From Phenylobacterium sp. J426 (GTDB taxonomy: Bacteria; Pseudomonadota; Alphaproteobacteria; Caulobacterales; Caulobacteraceae): DNA of 64,000 nt. Under the pieces are notes generated by a model. The model ran no database searches, had not been told where the DNA came from, and was given only the letters and a program-made list of their open reading frames with translations. Positions 56,777-64,000 of this stretch are shown one piece after another; positions within the stretch are counted from its first letter, which is position 1; each line of letters starts with the position of its first letter. The position numbers were made by a program, and so were the translations under genes. Location of the stretch: positions 3,169,001 to 3,233,000 of the forward strand of contig NZ_JAJOMY010000001.1 of the NCBI RefSeq assembly GCF_024699945.1. Direction: 5' to 3'.

Positions 56777-57157
56777 TTAGGCCTTCAGGCCGTAGCCGCC
56801 GACGGGGTTCGTCTCGAACCGCTCGCCGAAGCCCGCGATCAGCGGTCGAGCCTGTGCGATCGTCGCCTGCACCGCCGGCAGCTTGAGAGACGCCTGATGA
56901 TGGGCCGCGTCGATCCAGACCTCGGTGATCCAGAGGGCGTCGGCGTTCGCCGGATCCGTCGCCACCACATAGCTCAGGCAGCCCGGCATGGCCTGGGTTC
57001 CTGCCAGCATGGCTTCGATCAGCGCGTCGCGTCGCCCGGGCTTCGCCAGCATCTTGCCGATCAGTCCGTACATCCCGGGCGCGCCTTGAGCGGCCTGGTC
57101 CCCGACCGCCGCCAACGCCACCGTCCCGAGACCGAACGCCCTACGATCCAGCTCCAT
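56777..57157 (-). CDS. Antibiotic-biosynthesis-monooxygenase (ABM) domain protein
   Basis: About 126 residues from the ATG at 57157. A Tat/Sec-like start (MELDRRAFGLGTVALAAVG, with an RR pair) is followed by a ferredoxin-like ABM fold: YGLIGKMLAKPGRRDALIEAM, PGCLSYVVATDPANADALWITEVW and FETNPVGG. Such proteins bind quinols or small aromatics. The RR start may direct export through Tat. It overlaps the end of purN by 17 bp. Confidence 0.75.
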   Translation of the reverse strand: MELDRRAFGLGTVALAAVGDQAAQGAPGMYGLIGKMLAKPGRRDALIEAMLAGTQAMPGCLSYVVATDPANADALWITEVWIDAAHHQASLKLPAVQATIAQARPLIAGFGERFETNPVGGYGLKA

Positions 57158-57758
57158 CCGGCAACTCCATCTCGCCGCTGGCGATCCTGCGGAGCGTATC
57201 CACGAAGAACGCCGGCTCAAGGCTCTTCACGCGCTCCTCGAGGGTCTCGGGGGTGTCGCCGGTCTCGATCGGAACGTCGAGGCCGCCCAGGGCCGGTCCG
57301 TGATCGTACTCCTCATCGACGACGTGGATGACGATGCGGCTGGCGGCCCGCCCGGAAGCCAGCACCGCCTCGTGGACGCGTCGGCCGTACATCCCTTGGC
57401 CGCCGAACTCCGGCAGCGGCCCGGGGTGGATGTTGAGGATGCGGCCGCCGTAACGTGCGAGCGTTGCTGGACCCAGGCGACGCAGGTAGCCCGACATGAC
57501 GATCAACTCGACTCCGGCCGCCGCCATGGCGTCGGCGAGTTCGATGTCCGCGGCCTCAGGGTTCGAGACCGTGGGAACGCAAAGGGTCTGCAGGCCCACG
57601 CTCTGCGCCCATTCCAGCGCACTGGCCTTGCGGGTGTTCGTCACGAGAAGCCGCGCGTCCGCGTCCAGGCGGCCGGCCTGGATGGCGTCGTACACGGCGC
57701 GCGCGCTCGAGCCGTTTCCGGACGCGAGGAAACCGATCTTAAGGGGTCGGGAAATCAC
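57141..57758 (-). CDS. purN: Phosphoribosylglycinamide formyltransferase
   Basis: 205 residues. PurN transfers a formyl group to GAR in purine synthesis. Motifs are GFLASGNGSSARAVYDAI, VMSGYLRRLGP, RILNIHPGPLPEFGG (catalytic Asn and His) and VIHVVDEEYDHGP (catalytic Asp). The frequent partner purM is not nearby. Its start overlaps the end of the MBL-fold gene by 4 bp. Confidence 0.92.
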   Translation of the reverse strand: MISRPLKIGFLASGNGSSARAVYDAIQAGRLDADARLLVTNTRKASALEWAQSVGLQTLCVPTVSNPEAADIELADAMAAAGVELIVMSGYLRRLGPATLARYGGRILNIHPGPLPEFGGQGMYGRRVHEAVLASGRAASRIVIHVVDEEYDHGPALGGLDVPIETGDTPETLEERVKSLEPAFFVDTLRRIASGEMELPDGAGS

Positions 57759-58585
57759 GCGTTTTCGGCCCGAAGCTGATGTTCGAACGCGAGGCCGTCA
57801 TAGGCCGGTTCGACGTTCTCCGGCAGCTCGGCCGCGAGGGTGTCGAAATCGAGATCGATGTGCATGTTGGTCAGGATGGTCCGCCGCGGCCTTACCCGTT
57901 CCACCCACTCCAACGTGCGCTCGAGGTGGGCGTGGGTCGGGTGCGGCCGGTATCGCAAGGTGTCGACGATCCACACGTCGAGGTTCGCCAGGGCCTGGAA
58001 CGCGGCGTCGTCGAGCCCCACCACGTCGCTCGAGTAGGCGACTCCCCCGAAGCGGTAGCCCACCGAACGCACACCGCCGTGGTCCTGGTCGAAAGTGCGC
58101 ACCGGGATCGGGCCGGAAGGCCCCTGCACGGCCCAATCGTCGCCGTGCGCCGGGATCAGCCGTTCGTCGCAGATGGCGGGATAGCCTCCTTCCCCTTCGA
58201 AGATGTAGCCGAACCGGCGCTTCATGGTCGCCTGAGTGGCGGCGTCCATGAAACACGGAATCCGCGCCTGCTGGCGGAGGTAGAAGGCCCGCACGTCGTC
58301 AAGCCCATGCACCTGGTCGGCGTGGTCGTGCGTCAGCAGCACCGCATCGACGCGCTTGACGCCCGCCCTGGCGGTCTGGATGCGCAGCTCGGGCGAGGCG
58401 TCCACGAGGACGGTTGTCTCCGCGCCCTCTTCCCCGCCTGGCCTTTTCCGCCGCACGAGCATCGAGCATCGGGTCCGGAAGTTCTTCGGATTGCGGGGAT
58501 CGCAGGCGCCCCACTCGCCATCAGCCCGGGGTACGCCGCCGGACGAGCCGCAGCCCAGGATCACCACCTCCAGCACGTCGCTCAC
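57755..58585 (-). CDS. Metallo-beta-lactamase fold hydrolase (PhnP-like)
   Basis: 276 residues. It opens VVILGCGSSGGVPRADGEWGACD, with the metal-binding HxHxDH in LLTHDHADQVHGLDDVR, then His ligands near PAHGDDWAV and NMHIDLDFDTL. It resembles PhnP phosphodiesterases and the group encoded next to tatD in alphaproteobacteria. The natural substrate is not known. It overlaps tatD by 4 bp at its start, so the two are translated together. Confidence 0.85.
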   Translation of the reverse strand: MSDVLEVVILGCGSSGGVPRADGEWGACDPRNPKNFRTRCSMLVRRKRPGGEEGAETTVLVDASPELRIQTARAGVKRVDAVLLTHDHADQVHGLDDVRAFYLRQQARIPCFMDAATQATMKRRFGYIFEGEGGYPAICDERLIPAHGDDWAVQGPSGPIPVRTFDQDHGGVRSVGYRFGGVAYSSDVVGLDDAAFQALANLDVWIVDTLRYRPHPTHAHLERTLEWVERVRPRRTILTNMHIDLDFDTLAAELPENVEPAYDGLAFEHQLRAENA

Positions 58586-59358
58586 GGCCGCGGGATCCGA
58601 TCGAACAGGTTAAAGAAGGCGTCTTCGGTCCTGGCTTCAGCTTCGGTCAGGCTCCAGCCGCGGATCTCGGCCAGCTTGGCCAGGACGTGCGGCAGGAACG
58701 CCGGCTCATTACGCCGGCCGCGGTAGGGCACAGGGGCGAGATAGGGGCAGTCGGTTTCGACGATGATGCGGTCTGCGGGCATCTCGGCGACCACAGCCCG
58801 AACGTCGTCGGCGGTCTTGAAGGTCGCGATCCCCGCCACAGAGAACCACGCGCCAAGAGCTGTGGCCCGGCGGGCCAGCTCCAAGCCCGAGGTGTAGCAG
58901 TGCATCAGGATGCGAAACGGCCCTCTGGCGTACTCCTCCTCGAGGATCGCGCCCATGAGGTCGTCGGCCTCCCGCGTGTGGACCACCAGCGGCAGGCCGG
59001 TCTCCCGCGCCGCCTGGCAGTGGACACGGAACACCTTCGCCTGGATTTCGCGCGGACTGAGATCGTAGTGGAAGTCCAGGCCGCACTCGCCGATGCCGAC
59101 GACGCGCGGGTCCTGCGCCAGCCGTACCAGCGTTTCGGCCGAGAGCTCAGGGTCCTCCTTGGCCTCGTGCGGATGCGTGCCGACGGTGCACCAGATGTCC
59201 GGATGCATGGCCACGCCGCGTACGGCCTCGAAGTTCGAGACGCGGTCGCAGATGTTGACCATCAGGCGCACGCCGGCCGCCAAGGCGCGGCTGATCACCG
59301 CCTCGCGGTCGTCGTCGAATTGCGGCGCGTGCAGGTTGACGTGGCTGTCGATCAGCAT
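58582..59358 (-). CDS. tatD: TatD-family metal-dependent hydrolase
   Basis: 258 residues, TIM-barrel nuclease. Metal residues: the first motif is DSHVNLH (HxN instead of HxH, usual in this clade), then GECGLDFHYD (Glu), VVHTREADDL, LMHCYTSGLELARR and VETDCPYLAPVPYRGRRNEP. It has been linked to DNA repair and quality control; its in vivo role is not fixed. It lies in the tmk-holB-tatD run. Confidence 0.92.
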   Translation of the reverse strand: MLIDSHVNLHAPQFDDDREAVISRALAAGVRLMVNICDRVSNFEAVRGVAMHPDIWCTVGTHPHEAKEDPELSAETLVRLAQDPRVVGIGECGLDFHYDLSPREIQAKVFRVHCQAARETGLPLVVHTREADDLMGAILEEEYARGPFRILMHCYTSGLELARRATALGAWFSVAGIATFKTADDVRAVVAEMPADRIIVETDCPYLAPVPYRGRRNEPAFLPHVLAKLAEIRGWSLTEAEARTEDAFFNLFDRIPRP

Positions 59359-59364
59359 GGGGCC

Positions 59365-60366
59365 TTAGGCCTGGGCGGCCAGCTTCAGTTCCGTGAGCGC
59401 CGTGAACAGCGCATCCGTTCGGTCGAGGTTGAGCGCCTCCACCTCGCGCGGCAGGCGCTGCAGCGTCTCCCACGCCTGCGCCCAGCGATCAAGCGGGCCG
59501 ATCCCCTGCGCCGCCCGGTCGGCGACCATGCCGTGCACGCGGTCGGCCAGCCGGTCGAACAGCAGGGAGAAGGCCTGGGCCCCCTCCCCGCCCCGGAAGC
59601 CCTCGGCGAGCGCAAGCGCGCGGGTCTCGTCGACGCGAGGCAGCTCGGCCAGGAGCTCCCGCGCCGCGTCGTCCACGGCGATCGCCTTCATCGCCGAGAG
59701 CTGCAGCGCACGGCCCGGCGCGCCGCCCGCCATCCGCGAAAGGCGCAACGCCTCTTCCGGGTTCACTTCGGCGTGGCGGCTCACGAAATCCGCCGCCTCC
59801 TCCAGCTCCAGGGCGTGGAAGGCGAGCCGGCGGCATCGCGATCGGATCGTCGCGAGAAGGCGGCCAGGCGAGTGGGAGACCATGAACAGGACTCCCCGCG
59901 GCGGCGGCTCCTCCAAGGTCTTCAGAATGGCGTTGGCGGCGTTCACGTTCAGGTCGTCGGCGGCGTCGATGATCGCCACGCGATGCGGCGCGCTCGCCGG
60001 TGATTTCGAGAAGAACTCGCCCAGCTTCCGCGCGTCTTCCACAGGGATCACCTTGCGCGGCTTGCCGTCCGGCCCCTCGCGCTCCAGCACGAGCAGGTCG
60101 GGATGGCTGCGGGCCGCCACCTGGCGGCTGATCGGATGGTCTGGGTCCGACCCCAACTCGCCCCAGCCGGGCGCCGGCGGCGCCCCCAACAGGCGACGGG
60201 CGGCGCGATAGGCGAACGTGGCCTTGCCGACCCCTTCGGGGCCGGTCAGCAACCAGGCGTGGTGCAGCCGGCCACGGGCGCGGGCCTCCTCGAAAGCCGT
60301 CTCCGCGCCGCCCTGCCCCTGCAGCTGGAAGACCTCCCGGGGATGCGGGACTCCTTCGCTAGCCAT
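59365..60366 (-). CDS. holB: DNA polymerase III subunit delta prime
   Basis: About 333 residues from the ATG at 60366, which overlaps the end of tmk. AAA+ clamp-loader subunit: LHHAWLLTGPEGVGKATFAYRAARRLL (Walker A), VIPVEDARKLGEFFSKSP, VAIIDAADDLNVNAANAILKTLEEPP (Walker B region) and SRCRRLAFH (SRC box). The zinc Cys of the E. coli protein are absent, as in other alphaproteobacteria. The order tmk-holB-tatD is standard. Confidence 0.92.
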   Translation of the reverse strand: MASEGVPHPREVFQLQGQGGAETAFEEARARGRLHHAWLLTGPEGVGKATFAYRAARRLLGAPPAPGWGELGSDPDHPISRQVAARSHPDLLVLEREGPDGKPRKVIPVEDARKLGEFFSKSPASAPHRVAIIDAADDLNVNAANAILKTLEEPPPRGVLFMVSHSPGRLLATIRSRCRRLAFHALELEEAADFVSRHAEVNPEEALRLSRMAGGAPGRALQLSAMKAIAVDDAARELLAELPRVDETRALALAEGFRGGEGAQAFSLLFDRLADRVHGMVADRAAQGIGPLDRWAQAWETLQRLPREVEALNLDRTDALFTALTELKLAAQA

Positions 60367-60994
60367 GCACGGCAAGCCGCTCGGAGATCGCCCGCCACAC
60401 CTCGGCCTCGACGGCGTCGATGGGGGCGGTGGCGTCGATGACGGCGCAACGCTCCGGCTCGGCCGCCGCGATGGCCCGGAAGCCCTCGCGCAGGCGGGTG
60501 TGGAAGGCCATCCCCTTGCTTTCGAACCGCATCTCCGCCCCAGCCCGGGCGTGCGCCCGCTCCAGCCCCACCTCGGGCGGCAGGTCGAAGACCAGAGTCA
60601 GGTCCGGGCGCACGTCCTCGAGGATATGGGTCTCCAGGGCGGCGATCAGCGCGGGCGCCGTCCCGCCGGCTGCGCCCTGGTACGCGCGGGTGGAATCGGC
60701 GAATCGGTCGCAAACGACGAAGGCGCCGCGGGTCAGGGCCGGGCGGATCACTCGCTCGATGTGATCACGCCGCGCCGCATACATGAGAAGCGTTTCGGTC
60801 ACGGGGCTCCAGCGGTCCGCCGCGCCGTTGAGCACCAGGTCCCGAATGCTCTCCGCGCCGGGCGAGCCGCCTGGCTCCCGCGTGGTGACCACCTCAAGCC
60901 GCTGGGCTTCCAGGCGTGCGGCGAGCCGCTTCACCTGGGTGGATTTCCCGGCGCCCTCGCCGCCCTCGAAAGTGATGAACCGCCCGCGCGCCAC
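60359..60994 (-). CDS. tmk: Thymidylate kinase
   Basis: 211 residues. Phosphorylates dTMP. P-loop FEGGEGAGKSTQVKRLAARL, REPGGSPGAESIR (the DR[YH]-type site near it), VVCDRFADSTRAYQG and VFDLPPEVGLERAHAR. The lid region EMRFESKGMAFHTRLREGF is intact. It sits between rlpA and holB on one strand. Confidence 0.95.
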   Translation of the reverse strand: MARGRFITFEGGEGAGKSTQVKRLAARLEAQRLEVVTTREPGGSPGAESIRDLVLNGAADRWSPVTETLLMYAARRDHIERVIRPALTRGAFVVCDRFADSTRAYQGAAGGTAPALIAALETHILEDVRPDLTLVFDLPPEVGLERAHARAGAEMRFESKGMAFHTRLREGFRAIAAAEPERCAVIDATAPIDAVEAEVWRAISERLAVHG

Positions 60995-61033
60995 GCGGCC
61001 AAAATGGCCCGTTCGCGTCAGGAGTCCAGAGGT

Positions 61034-61963
61034 CTAGAACGCGCGCACGACGCGGGCGTCGGCGAAGCCGATCTCGGCCACCCGGTCGCGCAACGCATAG
61101 GCTTCGGCCTCGCCGGCCGGCGCAGGCAGGACGACGCGGTAGAGGGTCATGCCATCCGGCCGTTGGAGGGGCTCGATGGTCGCCTCGCCGGCGATCGACA
61201 GCTGCGACACCGCCCGCTGGGCGTTCCCCTCGCTCGCGAAGGCGCCGGCCTGCACGCGATAGGCCGCAGGCGGCGGTGTCGCAGCCATCACATACGCGGC
61301 CGTGGGCGGGGCGGCGGGCGGCAGGCCCAGGGTGCTCACCGGTTCGGGACGGGGCGGTAGGCCGGCGGCGATCTGCGCCGGCGCCCCATCGTACTGCGAC
61401 GGCGCCGGCCGAGGCGCGGCGACGCGGGTCGCGGGCGCGGAGGCATAGCGTACGCCGGCGTCGCGGCCCAGCAGCGGGGCCGGCCCGATGTAGCGCACGC
61501 GCACCCTGGCGACGCCCTTGCGTTCGTAATCGAGCTGGCGCGCCGCCTCGCGGGAGAGGTCGATGATCCGGTTGTCGACGAACGGACCGCGATCATTCAC
61601 CCGGACCTGGATCTTGCGACCGTTCTCCAGGTTGGTCACTTCGACGATCGACGGCAGCGGCAGGGTGGTGTGGGCGGCGGTCATCGCGTTCATGTCGAAG
61701 AGCTCGCCATTGGCGGTGGCCTTCATATGGAAGGCGTCGCCGTACCAGGAGCCGATGCCGATCTTGTCGTAATCCGGCTCCTCGCGGGGCACGTACCAGA
61801 TGCCGCCGATCTGATAGGGCTTGCCGACCTTGTACCCCCCCGCCGCTGGGGGCGCGCTCGCGGCGCCACGGGGCTCCGTGCCGTACCTCGGCGTGACGCA
61901 GGCCGCGAGCGCGCTGCTTGCCAGCAGCACGCCGGCCAGGTTCAGGATGCGGGCGCGGGCCAT
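61034..61963 (-). CDS. rlpA: RlpA septal lytic transglycosylase-like lipoprotein
   Basis: 309 residues. A lipobox-type start (GVLLASSALAAC, Cys near 21) is followed by a double-psi beta-barrel domain (GIGSWYGDAFHMKATANGEL, VNDRGPFVDNRIIDLSREAAR) and a C-terminal SPOR domain (YRVQAGAFASEGNAQRAVSQL) that binds denuded septal peptidoglycan. It cleaves or remodels septal wall. The tRNA-Ser follows on the other strand. Confidence 0.9.
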   Translation of the reverse strand: MARARILNLAGVLLASSALAACVTPRYGTEPRGAASAPPAAGGYKVGKPYQIGGIWYVPREEPDYDKIGIGSWYGDAFHMKATANGELFDMNAMTAAHTTLPLPSIVEVTNLENGRKIQVRVNDRGPFVDNRIIDLSREAARQLDYERKGVARVRVRYIGPAPLLGRDAGVRYASAPATRVAAPRPAPSQYDGAPAQIAAGLPPRPEPVSTLGLPPAAPPTAAYVMAATPPPAAYRVQAGAFASEGNAQRAVSQLSIAGEATIEPLQRPDGMTLYRVVLPAPAGEAEAYALRDRVAEIGFADARVVRAF

Positions 61964-62079
61964 GCTCTCCTCCCCGAGATCAAGCGTGAAGCTTGGCCGG
62001 CAAGCCTTGCGTCACGGTTAATGGAGGGTTGCGGTGGAGCAGCCCGCCCTCGCCTGCTATAGGCGGCGTCCGCCGCGCT

Positions 62080-62170
62080 GGATGGGTGGCCGAGTGGTTT
62101 AAGGCAGCGGTCTTGAAAACCGCCGTGGGTTCACGCCCACCGTGGGTTCAGAATCCCACCCCGTCCGCCA
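62080..62170 (+). tRNA. tRNA-Ser (anticodon TGA)
   Basis: 91 bases with a long variable arm, CCA encoded at 62168-62170. The acceptor arm GGATGGG pairs with CCCGTCC (one G-T pair), the D arm is GTGGCCGAGTGGTTTAAGGC and the T arm is GTGGGTTCAGAATCCCAC. The anticodon TGA is at 62114-62116 in loop CTTGAAA. Long-variable-arm serine tRNAs are common integration sites for genomic islands. Confidence 0.95.
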
Positions 62171-62178
62171 GAACATGC

Positions 62179-62219
62179 GGGGCTAAGGTGTTCTCATCAC
62201 ACGAGAATGTCTTAGCCCC
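62179..62219 (+). other. Perfect 17-bp hairpin just after tRNA-Ser
   Basis: Arms 62179-62195 and 62203-62219 pair over 17 positions with a 7-base loop (ATCACAC). Three adjacent central pairs are G-T wobbles. These pair only in RNA made from the plus strand; on the other strand they would be A-C mismatches. There is no T tract, so it is not a standard terminator. It starts 9 bases after the tRNA CCA. Confidence 0.7.
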
Positions 62220-62391
62220 TCCCCGGCTTGGGTGGGCGTGCGGCCATCGTCCTAATCCCTTGCGAGGCCACAGCGAGGCCACACGAGCTCGCGAAGCGCG
62301 TTCGCGGCATGTACCGCCCTTCCCTCGGATCGAGGCGGCGGCGACCCGCCCAATGGGCGTAGTTTTAACCGCACGCGGGTACGCTCTCGGC

Positions 62392-63018
62392 ATGAGCCAC
62401 ACCCTTGCCCGCTCCCTCACCCTCGGCGTCCTCGCCACCCTCGCGGTCGCCGGAGCCGCCCACGCCGACCAATGCAAGGCCATCCCCGACAACGGCCCCA
62501 TGCCCGCGTACCTCGCGCCGGGAAGCACCTTCCGGGGGGCGGTCAAGGTGGTGATTGACGGCGACTCCATGTGCGTGGCGCGCGGTGCTGGCCCGGAGAA
62601 TTTGGTGGAGGTGCGGTTGGCCGACTTCCACGCCCCCGAGTTCAGCCAACCCGGCGGACCGGCGGCACAGAAGAAGCTCGCGGCGCTCGTCTTGGGGCGC
62701 GAGGTGGTGTGCAAGGCGGGGTCACGCACCCACGACCGGGTGGCCGCCCAATGCACCCTCAATGGCCGCGCCATCGGTTCGTTGATGCGCCAAGCTGGCG
62801 TGACCGAGGGCGGGAACGGCACGCGGCGAGCGGCTCCGGTTGCTCGGCCGGTCCAGCCTCAACCTTTCGCGGGCTCGCCCGGCTGGTCCTACCGGAATTG
62901 CCGCGAGGCTCGTGAGGCCGGAGCCGCGCCGCTCTATCGCGGCCAGCCGGGGTATGGCGCGCACATGGACGGCGACGGCGACGGGATTGCATGCGAGCCC
63001 TACCGGGGGCGGCGCTAG
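62392..63018 (+). CDS. Thermonuclease (SNase) with Excalibur domain
   Basis: 208 residues. A signal peptide (about 1-26, LATLAVAGAAHADQC) is followed by a staphylococcal-nuclease-like domain (about 45-130). It has VKVVIDGDSMCVARG, EVRLADFHAPEF (catalytic Glu) and SRTHDRVAAQCTLNG (catalytic Arg). A C-terminal Excalibur calcium-binding motif follows: NCREAREAGAAPLYRG, HMDGDGDGIACEPY. It is a secreted or periplasmic nuclease, common on islands. The codon use and base composition look similar to neighbours by eye. Confidence 0.9.
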   Translation: MSHTLARSLTLGVLATLAVAGAAHADQCKAIPDNGPMPAYLAPGSTFRGAVKVVIDGDSMCVARGAGPENLVEVRLADFHAPEFSQPGGPAAQKKLAALVLGREVVCKAGSRTHDRVAAQCTLNGRAIGSLMRQAGVTEGGNGTRRAAPVARPVQPQPFAGSPGWSYRNCREAREAGAAPLYRGQPGYGAHMDGDGDGIACEPYRGRR

Positions 63019-63068
63019 CGTCGGAGTTGCCTGTTCGCAGAATCGGCCGTGGGGCCACGTTATGCGCC

Positions 63069-63650
63069 ATGTACGTCCACATCACCCCCGAGCTTACGTG
63101 CGCGGCCCAAACCCTCCGTGTTGCCGAACACCTAGAGGCCGCCGCGTCAGACCCTCAACGCCTCGTGGACGCCGTGCGGTGCGCCCATCTGGCCATCATG
63201 GCGGCTTGCACCGTCGCCCTCACCGGCACCGCCGGAGTGGGTGCCTACTCCGACAAGCTGGCGGCCAAGCACCTCAAGTTCATGGGCGGGGAAATTCCCG
63301 ACATGCCCGAGGACCACACGTTGCCCTTCGCGGCCCTCTTTCAGCGCGTCCAAGAACCCGACCGCATGGACTTCTCGGGGCCGCTCACGTTCACCGAGCA
63401 CGAGCGGAAGGCGGCCCGGACGCTCGATTGGCTCCGAGGGCTCATCGACCACCCAAAGGCCACCTCGTGGTCCGTGGAGCGGGACACATTCGCGGTCGTC
63501 CTAGCGGCGTTCCCGACCATGTTGGAGAAGTGCATGGGCGCGGCCGGTCACAGGTACCTAGACGGGCCGGATGAGGACGTTGCGCGCGGCCTCGCTCGGG
63601 TACGCGCCGCGCTAGCCGCATCCATCCCACCCATGGAGCCGAACGAGTGA
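63069..63650 (+). CDS. Unrecognised protein, coupled to the next gene
   Basis: 193 residues from the ATG at 63069. It looks mostly helical, with a hydrophobic N-terminal helix (VRCAHLAIMAACTVALTG, about 41-58) and a C-terminal half with ERKAARTLDWLRGLIDHP. I do not recognise a family; a HEPN-type helical bundle is possible but not shown. Its stop overlaps the next start by 4 bp (GTGA), so the two form one unit. Confidence 0.6.
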   Translation: MYVHITPELTCAAQTLRVAEHLEAAASDPQRLVDAVRCAHLAIMAACTVALTGTAGVGAYSDKLAAKHLKFMGGEIPDMPEDHTLPFAALFQRVQEPDRMDFSGPLTFTEHERKAARTLDWLRGLIDHPKATSWSVERDTFAVVLAAFPTMLEKCMGAAGHRYLDGPDEDVARGLARVRAALAASIPPMEPNE

Positions 63651-64000
63651 CTCGCCTTCCGCAAGAGGTGCCCGACGTGGACGTGCTCTTGGCGCTTGCG
63701 CCCGAGGAGCTTGGCGGCGTGTTGCTCAAGCTGGCCGCCGACCCAGAACACCGAGGCATGTTCAGCTTTGAGGGATCCTAGGCGACACGGCGCTCTATCC
63801 TCCCCTTCACGCGGAAGGAAACGCGCCGGGGTACTACCCGCGAGCACGGGAACAGCAAATCCTCCAAGCTACCTCGGAGGCGTGGCAATGGCTCGAAACC
63901 GCGTTGCTCATCATGCCCGCGCCCGGTGTGAACGGGCGCAACGGTTGGCGCGTCCTAACCCGCCGGGGGCGCGCCCTCGTGGAGCAAGACCGGTTCGATG
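63647..64000 (+). CDS. TIGR02391-like winged-helix protein, N-terminal part (one frame break; 3' end outside window)
   Basis: GTG start at 63647 coupled to the previous gene. The first 44 codons read MTRLPQEVPDVDVLLALAPE and stop at 63781. If one G is missing in 63772-63774, the frame continues FEGILGDTALYPP and then REQQILQATSEAWQWLETALL and NGRNGWRVLTRRGRALVE to the window edge. This resembles the N-terminal winged helix of TIGR02391 (Ymh) proteins, found on phages and islands. The family call is from memory, and the gene is incomplete. Confidence 0.55.

Noticed and set aside
57779..58726. Plus-strand open frame antisense to the MBL-fold gene
   Set aside because: No domain, and the opposite strand has intact metal-binding motifs.
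60218..61360. Plus-strand open frame antisense to holB, tmk and rlpA
   Set aside because: Spans three real genes in the other direction, with no recognisable content.

Overview
The window is about 64 kb of GC-rich chromosome from an alphaproteobacterium, very probably a Caulobacterales member (Phenylobacterium/Caulobacter-like). The grounds are the gene order rseP-bamA-skp-lpxD-fabZ-lpxA-lpxI-lpxB, the use of LpxI for the UDP-diacylglucosamine pyrophosphatase step, a GTTC-N7-GTTC LexA box in front of lexA, the dusB-ntrB-ntrC-ntrY-ntrX-dat-hfq-hflX run, and an E1-beta pyruvate dehydrogenase subunit with its own lipoyl domain. Assignments rest on protein motifs read from the sequence and on recalled family knowledge; no searches were run.

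Layout. 1-8.2 kb: envelope and lipid A operon on the plus strand. 8.2-12.3 kb: gltA, gltX and lexA on the minus strand, with a broken comEC remnant between gltX and lexA. 12.3-14.8 kb: an accessory patch with a TonB-like gene, a low-coding stretch and an IS110-family element. 14.8-22 kb: the trpCDG cluster, a regulator with a duplicated winged-helix domain, then trpE and a PpiD-type foldase. 22-29.5 kb: tpiA, secG, pyrG, rpmF, eno and ftsB with small enzymes between them. 29.5-35.6 kb: pdhA-pdhB-GFA-pdhC-gpx-lpd. 35.6-44.6 kb: DoxX, a four-helix membrane protein, an acyl-ACP synthetase, a SIMPL protein, lipA, a COQ10-like protein, pncC, a fused MFS/spermidine-synthase protein and ispDF. 44.7-54.5 kb: dusB, the two nitrogen two-component pairs, dat, hfq and hflX. 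54.5-62 kb: mazG, exported proteins, purN, an MBL-fold enzyme, tatD, holB, tmk and rlpA. 62.1-64 kb: tRNA-Ser(TGA), followed by a tRNA-adjacent accessory region with a strong RNA-type hairpin, a thermonuclease and an unrecognised gene coupled to a winged-helix (TIGR02391-like) gene that runs off the end.

The most important caution is sequence quality. At least 16 places in 14 genes, including essential ones (bamA, gltX, pyrG, eno, ispDF), lose frame by one base, or two in one possible case. Most sit in G or C runs, and in every case the family-expected protein continues at once in another frame. This looks like uncorrected consensus error, not gene decay. Frameshifted genes are therefore annotated across the break as one gene each.

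Leads worth a second look: the IS110 element's non-coding end, a possible bridge RNA site; NtrC and NtrX, which both lack the sigma-54 GAFTGA loop; the duplicated winged-helix regulator with two dyads in its promoter; the perfect 17-bp hairpin after tRNA-Ser; and the two-gene module at the right edge, which may be a defence cassette. I did not find a clear-cut, fully novel multi-gene system.
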